The notes: generated from the letters alone by a model not told the origin. A DNA stretch of 64,000 nucleotides from Jiangella sp. DSM 45060 (GCF_900105175.1 NZ_LT629771.1:7336622-7400621), one strand, 5' to 3'. Positions 9,458 through 18,746 are shown, counted from the stretch's first letter. Numbers and translations are program-made.

Positions 9458-9501
9458 CGCCTGACACCGGCCTGACACGCGTCTGTCACGGCCGCTGACG
9501 C
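9458..9501 (-). promoter_or_regulatory. Four tandem 11-bp direct repeats, candidate SARP binding sites
   Basis: On the minus strand the repeats read GCGTCAGCGGC, CGTGACAGACG, CGTGTCAGGCC and GGTGTCAGGCG, in perfect 11-bp register, 20-63 bp before the ATG at 9438. Heptamer direct repeats on an 11-bp period are the known binding architecture of SARP regulators. An AfsR-like gene lies next door. The region also holds an 8-bp inverted repeat (GTCACGGC, 7-base gap, GCCGTGAC; 9485-9507). Confidence 0.55.
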
Positions 9502-9515
9502 CGTGACGGAGCGGG

Positions 9516-10357
9516 TCAGACCCGGCGGCGCAGGGCCCAGACGGAGAGCGGGGCGAACACGGCGGCGATGGCGGCCGCCCAGATCAGCGACTGCACCGCG
9601 GGCGTGGTGGCGGACGCGACGTGCCACTCGGTGCCGAGGGTGTCGTCGCCGACCATGAGCGCCCGGCAGGCGTCGGACAGGATGGTGACGGGGTTGTTCT
9701 CGACGATCGGCTGCAGCCAGCCCGGCATGGTGCTGGTGGGCGCGAACACGTTGCTGACGAACGTCACCGGGAACAGCGCGGTGAAGCCGAACAGCTGCAC
9801 CTTCTCGGGGTCTTTCGCCAGCACGCCGACCAGCACCGACACCCACGAGAACGCCAGCGCGAACACCAGCATGAGGCCCACCGCCGCCAGCAGCGACCAC
9901 ACGTCGGTGCCGATGCGGAAGCCGAGGATCATGCCGATGGCCAGCAGCAGGAAGATCGACCACGCCTGCTTGACCTGGTCGGCGATGATGCGCCCGGCCA
10001 TGGGCGCCCACCTGGCGATGGGCAGCGAGCGCAGGCGGTCGAAGACGCCCTTGGTGAGGTCGATGTTCAGGCCGGTGCCGACGTACATGGTGATGAACAG
10101 CATGTTCATGACGATGATGCCGGGCAGCGCGAACGTGAGGTACTCGCTGGTGGACCCGGCGATGGCGCCGCCGAACACGTAGGTGAACAGCAGCACGAAC
10201 ATGATGGGCTGGATGCTGAAGTCGCCCAGCTCCCACGGGTTGTGCCGCACCTGCACGATGGTGCGCCAGGCCAGCGTCATGGTCTGCCGGACACCTTCGC
10301 CGATGCCGACGCGTGGACTCAGCTCGGCCGGTGCGGGCCGGGCCGCGGTGACGGTGG

Positions 10358-10361
<4 letters not shown>
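9516..10361 (-). CDS. ABC-2 type transporter permease (DrrB family), second pair
   Basis: A 281-residue polytopic membrane protein. A cytoplasmic N-terminus of about 45 residues is followed by about six membrane segments. The ABC-2 signature is visible as YLTFALPGIIVMNMLFITM and DLTKGVFDRLRSLPIARWAP. It is the permease for the ATPase encoded at 10358-11320; the two genes overlap as ATGA. It is a second complete DrrAB-like exporter upstream of the 7760-9438 pair, but diverged from it, so this is not a recent duplication. Confidence 0.92.
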
Positions 10362-11320
<959 letters not shown>

Positions 11321-11366
11321 GGGGAACCTCCTCGTTCCACCTGGCAAGTGACCAGCATGCCGCGTA

Positions 11367-11385
11367 CCACCGACAATGTCGGTGG
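11367..11385. promoter_or_regulatory. Perfect 19-bp palindrome in the divergent ABC / ECF sigma region
   Basis: CCACCGACA, a central A, then TGTCGGTGG. It lies 47 bp before the ABC operon start codon and 20 bp before the GTG chosen for the sigma factor. Length and symmetry fit a dimeric repressor operator. No TetR- or GntR-type gene adjoins it, so the binding protein is unknown. Confidence 0.55.
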
Positions 11386-11404
11386 CCGATGCGATGCTGA
11401 TGCG

Positions 11405-12040
11405 GTGCCGCCCTCCGCGCTGCCGCCCGACGCCGAGCTCGCCGGCCTCCTCCTGGCCGGCGACGAAGCGGCGTTCGCGCAGGTCGTCGGCGCGTGGTCG
11501 CCAGGAATGCGGCGGCTGGCCCGGGTCTACGTGTCGACGGAGGAATCCGCGGCCGAGGTGGTACAAGAGGCCTGGCTGGCCGTCGTCCAGAGCGTGGGCA
11601 CGTTCGCCGGCCGGTCCTCGCTGCGCACCTGGGTGTACCGCATCGTCGCGAACATCGCCCAGCGGCGCGGCGGCCGCGAGGCGCGGGCCGTCCCGGCGAC
11701 CGGCCTCGGCGACGGCAGCGAGCCCACCGTCGACCCCGCCAGGTTCGCCCCGCCGGGTCACCCGCACGCCGGGCACTGGCAGCACCCGCCCTTGCCGTGG
11801 CCCGAGCAGGCGTTGCTCGCGGCCGAGGTCCGCGCCGAGGTGGCCGCCGCCGTCGCGGGGCTGCCGGCTCGCCAGCGAGTCGTCATCACCCTGCGCGACG
11901 TGCACGGTTACGACGCCGCCGAGGTGTGTTCGATACTGGAGATCTCGGCGGCGTACCAGCGGGTGCTGCTGCACCGGGCCCGGGCCGCCGTCCGGACCTG
12001 CCTGGAGCGGTACCTCGCCGACGGAGAGGAGGCGCCGTGA
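11405..12040 (+). CDS. ECF-type RNA polymerase sigma factor
   Basis: A 211-residue sigma factor. Region 2 is visible as DEAAFAQVVGAWSPGM...SAAEVVQEAWLAVV...FAGRSSLRTWVYRIVAN (about residues 20-85). A Pro/His-rich linker follows, then region 4 with LPARQRVVITLRDVHGYDAAEV and a terminal helix-turn-helix. The start is uncertain: GTG 11405 is chosen because it leaves the palindrome 11367-11385 outside the gene. ATG 11357 would add 16 atypical residues. Neither has a good Shine-Dalgarno. The stop overlaps the anti-sigma start as GTGA, the usual coupling for such pairs. Confidence 0.88.
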   Translation: MPPSALPPDAELAGLLLAGDEAAFAQVVGAWSPGMRRLARVYVSTEESAAEVVQEAWLAVVQSVGTFAGRSSLRTWVYRIVANIAQRRGGREARAVPATGLGDGSEPTVDPARFAPPGHPHAGHWQHPPLPWPEQALLAAEVRAEVAAAVAGLPARQRVVITLRDVHGYDAAEVCSILEISAAYQRVLLHRARAAVRTCLERYLADGEEAP

Positions 12041-12300
12041 CCGAGTCGCTGAACGACCCCGTCGACCACCTCGCCTGCAACGAGCTGGTCGAACTGGTCA
12101 CCGCGTTCCTCGAGGGCGCCCTCGACCCCGTCACCGAGCGGCGCGTGGTCGACCACATCTCGCTGTGCGACGGCTGCGACCTCTACGTCGACCAAGTGCG
12201 CCAGACCACCGACGTGCTGGCGGGGCTGTCCGGTGGCCAGCCGCTGTCGCCCGCCGACCGCGACCGCCTGCGGGCGGCGTTCCGAGATTCCTCCGCCTGA
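12037..12300 (+). CDS. Zinc-finger anti-sigma factor
   Basis: An 87-residue ZAS-type anti-sigma factor. It has the motif HISLCDGC (His-x3-Cys-x2-Cys, about residues 44-51) within a four-helix N-terminal unit. The C-terminal third is short and shows no membrane helix, so it should act in the cytosol, possibly as a redox-responsive partner. The GTG start overlaps the TGA of the upstream sigma gene, so equal synthesis of both is likely. The target should be the sigma factor at 11405. Confidence 0.85.
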   Translation: MTESLNDPVDHLACNELVELVTAFLEGALDPVTERRVVDHISLCDGCDLYVDQVRQTTDVLAGLSGGQPLSPADRDRLRAAFRDSSA

Positions 12301-12338
12301 CGTGTAACGCCCGGCCGGCCCGCCGACACTGAACGGGC

Positions 12339-13556
12339 ATGCCGACACCAACCGCGTTGCGCCGCCGCCTGCGTCCGCTACAGGTGGCCGTCGCCCTGCA
12401 GGCGATCCTGCTGTGGGTGCCGATCGAGAAGCTGTTCCTCGACGAGATCGGCTTCGATCCGATGACGGTCGGCATCATGACCGCCGTCTACGCGGCCATG
12501 GTGCCGCTGATCGAGATCCCGTCCGGCGTGCTGGCCGACCGATGGAGCCGGCGGTCCGTGCTGCTGGTCGGCACCGCCGGGCTGGCCGGCGCGGCGTTGC
12601 TCGGCGGCCTGAGCACGGGCGTCCCGCTGTACCTGGTCAGCGCGATGTCGCTCGGGGTCTACTTCGCGATGTCGACCGGCACGCTCGACGCCGTCGTCTA
12701 CGACACCGTGCTGGAGGAGACCGGCAGCAGCGACCTGTTCGAGCGCACGATCGGGCGGGTCCGGCTGGTCGAGAGCGTCGCGCTGGTGACCAGCTCGCTG
12801 GCCGGTGGCTGGCTGGCCGGCGTGCTCTCGCTGCGGTCGACCTACTACCTGACGGTGCCGTTCATGCTGCTGGCGGCCGTGGCGCTGCTCTGGTTCAGGG
12901 AGCCGCGGCTGCACGAGACCGGGCGGCCGGAGTCGCTGCGCTCCCACCTGGCCCAGACCGCCCGGATCCTCGGCGACCGCGGCCAGGTGCTGCCGATCGT
13001 CGCGGCGATCGTGCTGGCCGCCGGGACCACGTCGCTGCTGTTCGAGTTCGGGCCGCTCTGGCTGGTCGCGCTGGCCGTGCCGGCGGTCGCGTTCGGGCCC
13101 TACTGGGCGGCGCTGACCGCGGCGTTCGGGTTCGCCGGGGTGCTGGCCGGGCGGGTCCGGCTGGACTCCCCGCGGGTGACGGTGGTCGCGACGGTGCTGC
13201 TGGCGGCGACCGGGCTGGTCCTGACCACCGGTGCGACGGCCGCGTGGATCGTGCCGGCGCAGGTGCTGATGGCGGTGCTCACGATCCTCGCCGGCATCCA
13301 CCTCTCGAAACTGCTGCACGACGCGGTGCCCTCGACCGTCCGCTCGGGCGTCGCGTCCGGCGTGAGCGCGCTGTCCTGGATGGCGTTCCTGCCGGTCGCG
13401 CTGGTCACGGGCGCGGTGATCGACGGCGGCGGCCCGCGGCCGGCGGGCTGGCTGGTGGTCGCGACGGCGGTCCTGACCGGTGTCCTGCTCGTCGGGCTGG
13501 CCCGCCGCCCGCTCTGCGCGCCTTGCCCAGAGGCCGAGCTCGTCGGCGCCGGTTGA
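12339..13556 (+). CDS. Major facilitator superfamily transporter
   Basis: A 405-residue protein with about 12 hydrophobic segments. The MFS motif GVLADRWSRRSVLLVG lies in the loop after the second helix (about residues 60-75). This is the 12-TM efflux type, probably for a small drug-like molecule; the substrate is unknown. The ATG at 12339 gives the expected short basic N-terminus. It follows the anti-sigma gene by 38 bp on the same strand and could be co-transcribed. Confidence 0.85.
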   Translation: MPTPTALRRRLRPLQVAVALQAILLWVPIEKLFLDEIGFDPMTVGIMTAVYAAMVPLIEIPSGVLADRWSRRSVLLVGTAGLAGAALLGGLSTGVPLYLVSAMSLGVYFAMSTGTLDAVVYDTVLEETGSSDLFERTIGRVRLVESVALVTSSLAGGWLAGVLSLRSTYYLTVPFMLLAAVALLWFREPRLHETGRPESLRSHLAQTARILGDRGQVLPIVAAIVLAAGTTSLLFEFGPLWLVALAVPAVAFGPYWAALTAAFGFAGVLAGRVRLDSPRVTVVATVLLAATGLVLTTGATAAWIVPAQVLMAVLTILAGIHLSKLLHDAVPSTVRSGVASGVSALSWMAFLPVALVTGAVIDGGGPRPAGWLVVATAVLTGVLLVGLARRPLCAPCPEAELVGAG

Positions 13557-13605
13557 CGTCCGAAAGCTTCAAGCCGGGCGGGCCCGACGGGGACAGGATG
13601 ACGGT

Positions 13606-14484
13606 ATGGATCTCACCGCCGCTACCGCGTTCCTCGCCGGCCACGCCCGTCAGCTGGACCGGCTCCGGTTCGAGCTGCTGACCGGGACCGGCGACCGGAC
13701 GGCGACACTGGCCGCGCTGGCCGGCTACCGCAACCCCGACGGCGGCTTCGGCTGGGGCCTCGAGCCCGACCTGCGCTCGCCGGAGAGCCAGCCGCCCGCC
13801 GCGCTGCACGCATTCGAGGTGCTGGCCGAGACCGGGCCCGGCGACGCCGGCCTCGCCGGTCCGCTGTGCGACTGGCTGACGTCGGTGACGCTGCCCGACG
13901 GCGGCCTGCCGTTCGCGCTGCCCGTCACCGTCCCGGCCGGCACCTCGCACTGGTGGATCGGCGCCGACCCCACGACGTCGTCGCTGCAGATCAGCTCGGC
14001 CGTCGCCGGCCAGGCCCACCGCGCCGCGCGGCTGGACCCCGTCGTCGCCGCGCACCCGTGGCTGGAGCGCGTCACCGACTTCTGCCTGCGCACCATCGCC
14101 GCCACCGAGCGGCCGCGCGCCCACGAGCTGATGTTCTCGCTGATCTTCCTCGACGCCGTCCACGACACCCGGCCCGAGGCGGCTGCCCAACTGGAGCGGC
14201 TGGGCGCGCTGGTGCCGTCGGACGGCGGCATCCCGGTCGAGGGCGGCATCGAGGGCGAGGCGATGCACCTGCTCGATTTGTCACCGGAGCCCGGCCGCCC
14301 GCTGCGCGCGCTGCTCGACCCGGCCGCCGTCGAGCGCGACCTCGACCGGCTGGCGGCGCTGCAGCAGGACGACGGCGGCTGGATCGTCGACTTCGACTCG
14401 TCATCGGCGGCCGGCGCGCTGGAGTGGCGCGGCTACCAGACGGTGTGGGCGGCGCGGACGCTGCTCGCCCACGGCCGACGCTAG
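13606..14484 (+). CDS. Alpha-alpha toroid (prenyltransferase/squalene-oxidase-repeat-like) protein
   Basis: A 292-residue protein with repeats of the terpenoid-cyclase/protein-prenyltransferase toroid type: NPDGGFGWGLEPD near residue 46, LPDGGLPF near 98 and DDGGWIVDF near 255. No DxDD or DDxxD motif is seen, so a cyclase activity is not supported. A binding or uncharacterised enzyme role is more likely. The stop codon TAG lies within the CTAG at 14481-14484, where a mobile island is inserted, so the natural 3' flank has been replaced. Confidence 0.75.
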   Translation: MDLTAATAFLAGHARQLDRLRFELLTGTGDRTATLAALAGYRNPDGGFGWGLEPDLRSPESQPPAALHAFEVLAETGPGDAGLAGPLCDWLTSVTLPDGGLPFALPVTVPAGTSHWWIGADPTTSSLQISSAVAGQAHRAARLDPVVAAHPWLERVTDFCLRTIAATERPRAHELMFSLIFLDAVHDTRPEAAAQLERLGALVPSDGGIPVEGGIEGEAMHLLDLSPEPGRPLRALLDPAAVERDLDRLAALQQDDGGWIVDFDSSSAAGALEWRGYQTVWAARTLLAHGRR

Positions 14485-15289
14485 TGCTGTGACCGGATAG
14501 GTTCGCCGGGGTGTCAGGCTGCTTCGGTTTGGGTGATGGGGCGGCCTCTCCAGCGGATGCCTTTCTCGGTGATGCGGGCACGTTCTCGGCGTTGAGCTGC
14601 CAGCACGTCGGGGTGGCGGGCGTTGGCGTTGCGCCAGCGCAGGTAGGCGTGCAGGGATGATGTAGATCGGTGCCCCGTCCGGCCTCGCGGCGCGGATCGA
14701 CTTCAACCCGGTGAGGGAGTTGGTGGTGCCTTTGTGGCGGTGGTTGATGCCCCAGAGCGTGTCGTCACCAATCGAGTAGCAGCCGTGGAAGTAGGTGACA
14801 CCATGGGTGTGGTGATAGGTCGCGGCCACCCGATCGGGCTCGCCTTTCCCGGCCCAGCACGCACCGCCGGTTGGGCGGAGACCGAGCGGGCCGAATTCGT
14901 CGAACGCGAAGGTCCGGTCCGGGAAGTTCTCCAGGACGTGCTCGATGCGGTCGAGCTTGGTATCCCGTTCGGGGTCGGTGGACTCCTTCCAGGTCTTCGT
15001 GCGCTGAAACGTGATCCCGCGGCGGGCGAGCAGGCAACGCAGGGCTTCCCGGCCGATCCGGATCGCTCTGCCAGCTGTGGTGGCCAGGAAGGCGGCGAGT
15101 TTACCGAGTAGGCGGGGACGGCCTCCCGCCCACTGAGGGTCCAGACACGCCAACCCGATCTCGTTGAACCGATGGATCACCTCCCGCACCGTGTCCTCAT
15201 CCGCCGCCACGAGCTGTCCCCACCATCGAACCGGGTCATGGCACCTCACCACCCAGCGACATCCCGGCGAACCATTCCGGTCACAGCAC
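14484..15289 (-). mobile_element. Decayed IS630-family insertion sequence with terminal inverted repeats
   Basis: 806 bp flanked by TA at 14482-14483 and 15290-15291, both inside CTAG. The ends match over about 32 bp with three mismatches (GTGCTGTGACCGG, then ATAGG against AATGG, then TTCGCCGGG). IS630 elements duplicate TA and are normally about 1.1-1.2 kb, so several hundred bases have been lost. It carries the transposase remnant 14514-15252. Confidence 0.85.
14514..15252 (-). pseudogene. IS630-family transposase remnant
   Basis: Recognisable pieces are LVAADEDTVREVIHRFNEIG (helix-turn-helix end), IRIGREALRCLLARRGITFQ (linker) and FAFDEFGPLGLRP, which holds the first catalytic Asp. The C-terminal tail LHAYLRWRNANARHPDV is in another frame. 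The stretch that should carry the second Asp (LDN motif) and the catalytic Glu is deleted between IYII and that tail. The N-terminus and the segment after GRPRLL are also shortened. It cannot encode an active transposase. Confidence 0.9.
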
Positions 15290-15291
15290 TA

Positions 15292-15547
15292 GCTCCGTCT
15301 TGCCGACACCATTTGGACCGGAGATCACGACTAGACACTGGTTCCCTGCGGTCAACACATCCAGTTCAGATTGCGACTCTGGTCGGTCAACCCAGCTTCG
15401 ACGTGAAGGCGGTACCTGTCGTGGCGGCACTGGTTCCGGTGTGGCGTAGTGGTAGTGAACATCACCAACATCTGCAGACTGGATAAGCACCTCGCCCACG
15501 TCAAGTAACCCGTCGAATGGATTCTTGGCTGGCTTGCGCCCCCGCAC
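15292..15547 (-). pseudogene. N-terminal fragment of a P-loop (NB-ARC-like) protein
   Basis: About 85 codons remain, from a GTG near 15547 to the CTAG at the IS boundary. The fragment ends within a Walker A motif, ISGPNGVGKTEL, preceded by RQVPPSRRSWVDRPESQSEL. That layout opens NB-ARC/TPR regulators in actinomycetes. Nothing beyond the P-loop survives, on either side of the insertion sequence. It should have no ATPase function. Confidence 0.7.
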
Positions 15548-15578
15548 CCCATCCTTAACTTCACGGCCTTGGTGCTGG

Positions 15579-16019
15579 TCACGGTTCGAGGTCAGTCACT
15601 CCGTTGCCGCTCGCCAGGTCGAACGGTACGGAGACCTGGTCGTGCGTGATCAACCAGTTGCCGTCGATCTTGCGGAAGCAATAGGTGACCCGGACCCACA
15701 TACCGTTCGTGACCGTCCCGTTCTTCAGCGTTCCGCTGAGCCGAGCGAAGCAGTGCCCGAATGCCACGTCATCGCCCACGGTGAGTGTCAGGTCGCGAAC
15801 TTCATAGCGTGCATCCTGGAAGAACGTGAACGCGGTCGCCCAGTTCTTCGACTTCGCCGCCAGCCCCACATGCTGCAGCGGCGGTTCGATGTCGAAGGAC
15901 ACGACGTCCGTTGCGTAGAGCTGTTTCAGGCTCTCGAGATCCTTGGTTCGGATTCCTTCGACGATCTGGTCGACCTGCTGCCTGATCTTGACGTCGTCCA
16001 CCTCGCGTTGGCTTGGCAT
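15579..16019 (-). CDS. SnoaL-like / nuclear transport factor 2 family protein
   Basis: A 146-residue protein of the NTF2-like fold: IRQQVDQIVEGIRTKDLESLKQLYATDVVSFD opens it, and the C-terminal strands include RVTYCFRKIDGNWLITHDQ. Members are small ketosteroid-isomerase-like enzymes or stress proteins. The substrate here is unknown. It is the only intact gene within the 14484-16243 island and appears less GC-rich than its neighbours, so it is probably cargo. The ATG is at 16019. Confidence 0.8.
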   Translation of the reverse strand: MPSQREVDDVKIRQQVDQIVEGIRTKDLESLKQLYATDVVSFDIEPPLQHVGLAAKSKNWATAFTFFQDARYEVRDLTLTVGDDVAFGHCFARLSGTLKNGTVTNGMWVRVTYCFRKIDGNWLITHDQVSVPFDLASGNGVTDLEP

Positions 16020-16210
16020 CGCTCCCCATCCTCCATCCGAACCTCAACCTTGGCTTCTCGCCTGTACGACGACACAGCACCCCGGCATGTGACACGCCAG
16101 GTCCGTAACCTGACGCGACGCCTGCGGCGTTCGTCGAGGCCCAGGCCCGGTCGAGGTCGGGTGAAGGGCAGTGCAAACCAATCACCGGCCACGCACGCTG
16201 CCCGGCGTGT

Positions 16211-16243
16211 CACCAACCCGGCCAACGTTCATGGACACAGCAC
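16211..16243 (-). repeat. Solitary IS630-like end marking the right border of the island
   Basis: On the minus strand it reads GTGCTGTGTCCATGAACG followed by TTGGCCGGGTTG, with CTAG at its outer edge (16243-16246). It shares GTGCTGTG and GCCGGG with the ends of the IS at 14484-15289 but is diverged in the middle. It therefore belongs to a different, now lost, element. The rest of 16020-16210 shows no gene. Confidence 0.6.
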
Positions 16244-16932
16244 TAGCGCTTCAGGCAGGTATAGGCGCCGAACAGGCCGGCGTCGTCGTACTCGACGTCG
16301 GCGAGGTCGAAGCCGGCGTGGTCGATCATGGGCTCGAGCAGCCAGCGGAACGTGCTGTGCTCGGTGCGGACGTGCTCCGCATAGTCAGCACCCGTGTAGC
16401 CCGCCGCCGGGTCGTCGACGCCGCCGGCCACCCAGCCGTCCATGACCTGCTCGGTGGTGGCGGACGGGAAGTCGTACACGAGGTCGCGCAGCCGCAGCAC
16501 GCCGCCCGGGCGCAGCAGGCCGGCGATGCGGTGAAGCGCGACCACCTTCCAGAAGTCGGGCAGCTGGTGCAGCGCGTGCCGGGTGTAGACGGCGTCGACG
16601 AGCTCGCCTGCGTGGGCGTAGCTGAGGAACCCGGCCTGGACCAGCTCGACGGTGACCCCGGCGGCCCGCGCCCGCTCGCCGAGGTACGCCAGCATCGCCG
16701 GCGACACGTCGACCGCCACCACGCGGTCGAACGCCGCGGCGGCCGGTACGGCGAACTGGCCGGTGCCGGCGCCGAGGTCGACGACCGACCGCACCCCGTA
16801 CGAGGCCAGCACCTCGATGTCGGACGCGGGGTCGGGGTAGCCCTGCTTGCGGTCGAAGCCGGCGACGAAGTCGGGGTCGAGGTGTTCCGGGCCGGCGTGT
16901 ACGGTCTCGTCGAGCATCCAGGTCGGGCGCAT
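16243..16932 (-). CDS. Class I SAM-dependent methyltransferase
   Basis: A 229-residue methyltransferase with motif I VVDLGAGTGQFAVP (about residues 49-62), the acidic end of beta-2 VVAVDVSPAM and the later motif LLRPGGVLRLRDLVYDF. The substrate is unknown; the sequence resembles general small-molecule methyltransferases. The stop TAG lies in the CTAG where the mobile island ends, and the protein still ends normally (AYTCLKR). The start at 16932 is an ATG. It is 11 bp downstream of the XRE regulator on the same strand and probably co-transcribed. Confidence 0.85.
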   Translation of the reverse strand: MRPTWMLDETVHAGPEHLDPDFVAGFDRKQGYPDPASDIEVLASYGVRSVVDLGAGTGQFAVPAAAAFDRVVAVDVSPAMLAYLGERARAAGVTVELVQAGFLSYAHAGELVDAVYTRHALHQLPDFWKVVALHRIAGLLRPGGVLRLRDLVYDFPSATTEQVMDGWVAGGVDDPAAGYTGADYAEHVRTEHSTFRWLLEPMIDHAGFDLADVEYDDAGLFGAYTCLKR

Positions 16933-16943
16933 GGGCCCGATCG

Positions 16944-17807
16944 TCACACGCGTGAACGCTCGTCCGCAGCCGGTTTTCCGCCGGCCGGGCGGGTGATCGT
17001 GCTGCTGAGCAGCGCGATGGCCTGCTCGGACGGGCTCCCCGGTTCCGCGTGGTAGGCGACGATCAGCTGGCCGGGCGCGCCGTTCACCGCCAGCGACTCG
17101 TACCGCAGCGTGAGCTCGCCGACCAGCGGGTGCCGGAACCGTTTGGTGCCCGACGTCTTGGGCCGGACGTCGTGGCGCGCCCACAGCCGGCGGAACTCGT
17201 CGCTCTTCAACGACAGCTCCCCGACGAGGTCGGTGAGCGCGGGGTCGTCGAGGTCGGCGCCGGCGGCCGCGCGCAGGCTGGCCACGGCCTCGGCCGCGAC
17301 GGCGTCCCAGTCGGGGTACAGCTCGCGCGCGTCGGGGTCCAGGAACACCGCGCGGACCTGGTTCACGCCTGGCGCGGAGCACGAGGCGACGCTGGCGCCG
17401 AGTGCGTTGACGGCGAGCACGTCGAGGCGGCGCCCGAGCACCAGCGCGGGCGTGGAGGTCCAGCCGTCGAGCAGCAGCTGGATGCCGTCGCTGACCCGTT
17501 CGGGCCGGCTCGGCGCCCGCCGGCGGCGCCGCGCCGGGCGGGCCAGCTCGCGCACGTGGGCGACGCCGTCGTCGTCGAGCCCGAGGACCCCGGCCAGGGC
17601 CTCGATGACCTGCTCGGACGGGTGCTTGTCGCGGCCCTGCTCGAGCCGCACGTAGTAGTCGGCGCTGACCCCGGCCAGCATCGCGACCTCTTCGCGGCGC
17701 AGGCCCGGCACCCGCCGCCGGCCGAAGCCGTCGGGCAGCCCCACGTCGGCGGGCTGGGCCAGCTCGCGCCGCGCCCGCAGGTACTCGCCGAGCCGGTTGT
17801 CCGTCAC
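16944..17807 (-). CDS. XRE-family transcriptional regulator with MmyB-like ligand domain
   Basis: A 287-residue regulator. The helix-turn-helix is at about residues 10-75 (VPGLRREEVAMLAGVSADYYVRLEQGR), a hallmark of this actinomycete group. The C-terminal two-thirds form the MmyB-like PAS domain (TPALVLGRRLDVLAVNALG...FLDPDARELYPDW). Such genes commonly sit opposite a short-chain dehydrogenase and repress it, and that is the arrangement here. The GTG at 17807 starts VTDNRLGEYLRARR. A short inverted repeat ACCCT-ACG-AGGGT overlaps and follows the start and may be its operator. Confidence 0.88.
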   Translation of the reverse strand: MTDNRLGEYLRARRELAQPADVGLPDGFGRRRVPGLRREEVAMLAGVSADYYVRLEQGRDKHPSEQVIEALAGVLGLDDDGVAHVRELARPARRRRRAPSRPERVSDGIQLLLDGWTSTPALVLGRRLDVLAVNALGASVASCSAPGVNQVRAVFLDPDARELYPDWDAVAAEAVASLRAAAGADLDDPALTDLVGELSLKSDEFRRLWARHDVRPKTSGTKRFRHPLVGELTLRYESLAVNGAPGQLIVAYHAEPGSPSEQAIALLSSTITRPAGGKPAADERSRV

Positions 17808-17922
17808 CCTACGAGGGTAGGCGGGCCGGGCTCGCCGTGGGTGGCCGTGCGACTCCCAGGGTCCGGTCTCCTGGTCGTCGGGCGGTCTGGTCGGCCCGTC
17901 ACGTTCGCCGGATCGTGGAGCC

Positions 17923-18681
17923 ATGACGACAGCACAGAACACCGACACACTGACCGGCCGCGTCGCGGTGGTCACCGGAGCCACGAGCGGGATCGGCGCG
18001 GCGACGGCCCGCCGGCTGGCCGAGGGCGGCGCCGCCGTCGCGGTGGTCGGCCGTCGAGAGGACCGGCTGAAGATCCTCGCGGACGAGATCGGCGGCCTCG
18101 CGGTGCCGGCCGACGTGAGCGACATCGCCGCCATGACGGCCGCGGCCGGCGCCATCCGCGCCGAGCTCGGCCGGGTCGACCTCGTGGTCGCCAACGCCGG
18201 CGTCATGCTGGCCGCGCCGTTCGAGTCCGCCGAGACCCGCGAATGGGACCAGATGATCGCGACGAACGTGAACGGCCTGCTCTACACCGGCCGGGCGTTC
18301 GCCGACGACCTCCTCGCGACGGCGGCCGACGGCGGGACGGCCGACCTGGTGCACGTCGGCTCGATCGGGTCGCACGGGATCTTCCCCGACTACGCCGTGT
18401 ACGCCGCCACCAAGGCGGCCGTCGCGCACCTGACCCGGAACCTGCGCGCCGAGCTCGGACCGCGTGGCGTCCGGGTGAAGAACGTCGAGCCGGGCTTCGT
18501 CGGAACCGAACTCGGGGATGGCATGCTCGACTCCGCCAAGCGCGAGGAGCTGTCGCGGTGGCGTGGCGCGATCGAGATCCTGCGCTCGGAGGACATCGCC
18601 GACGCGATCGCCTTCGCCGTCGCGGCGCCCCCGCGGGTCAACGTCGCCGAGCTGATCGTCGTCCCGACCGCTCAGGGCTAG
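17923..18681 (+). CDS. Short-chain dehydrogenase/reductase (SDR)
   Basis: A 252-residue classical SDR. It has cofactor motif TGATSGIG (about residues 19-26), VVGRR (NADP preference, inferred), NAGV, and the catalytic pair in YAVYAATK (Tyr-x3-Lys, about residue 160) after GSIGS. The substrate is unknown. It is divergent from the XRE regulator, with 115 bp between start codons. A 7-bp-stem hairpin follows its stop. Confidence 0.92.
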   Translation: MTTAQNTDTLTGRVAVVTGATSGIGAATARRLAEGGAAVAVVGRREDRLKILADEIGGLAVPADVSDIAAMTAAAGAIRAELGRVDLVVANAGVMLAAPFESAETREWDQMIATNVNGLLYTGRAFADDLLATAADGGTADLVHVGSIGSHGIFPDYAVYAATKAAVAHLTRNLRAELGPRGVRVKNVEPGFVGTELGDGMLDSAKREELSRWRGAIEILRSEDIADAIAFAVAAPPRVNVAELIVVPTAQG

Positions 18682-18684
18682 CCT

Positions 18685-18712
18685 GCTGCCGCCATTCGCG
18701 TGATTCGGCAGC
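18685..18712 (+). terminator. Hairpin after the SDR gene
   Basis: GCTGCCG and CGGCAGC enclose a 14-base loop just after the SDR stop, with no T-tract. It may reduce read-through into the nicotianamine-synthase-like gene. Confidence 0.4.
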
Positions 18713-18746
18713 GCGGCCGCCACCGGCTGTGCCATGATCAGCCGCG

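Larger units (their letters stand above)
14484..16243. mobile_element. 1.76-kb composite island with IS630-like ends, inserted at a CTAG
   Basis: The island lies between TA at 14482-14483 and TA at 16244-16245. The left end reads GTGCTGTGACCGGATAGG inward and the right end reads GTGCTGTGTCCATGAACG inward. Inside are an IS630 remnant with its own two ends, a P-loop gene cut at the IS boundary, and a SnoaL-like gene. Removing it would join two convergent genes whose stop codons share one CTAG. The P-loop and SnoaL part looks less GC-rich than its surroundings, which fits acquisition. Confidence 0.65.

Noticed and set aside
13606-14484. Terpene cyclase assignment for the toroid protein
   Set aside because: The repeats fit the fold, but no DxDD or DDxxD acidic motif is present.
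16020-16210. Second transposase within the island
   Set aside because: None of the six frames gives transposase motifs; only the terminal repeat at 16211-16243 is recognisable.
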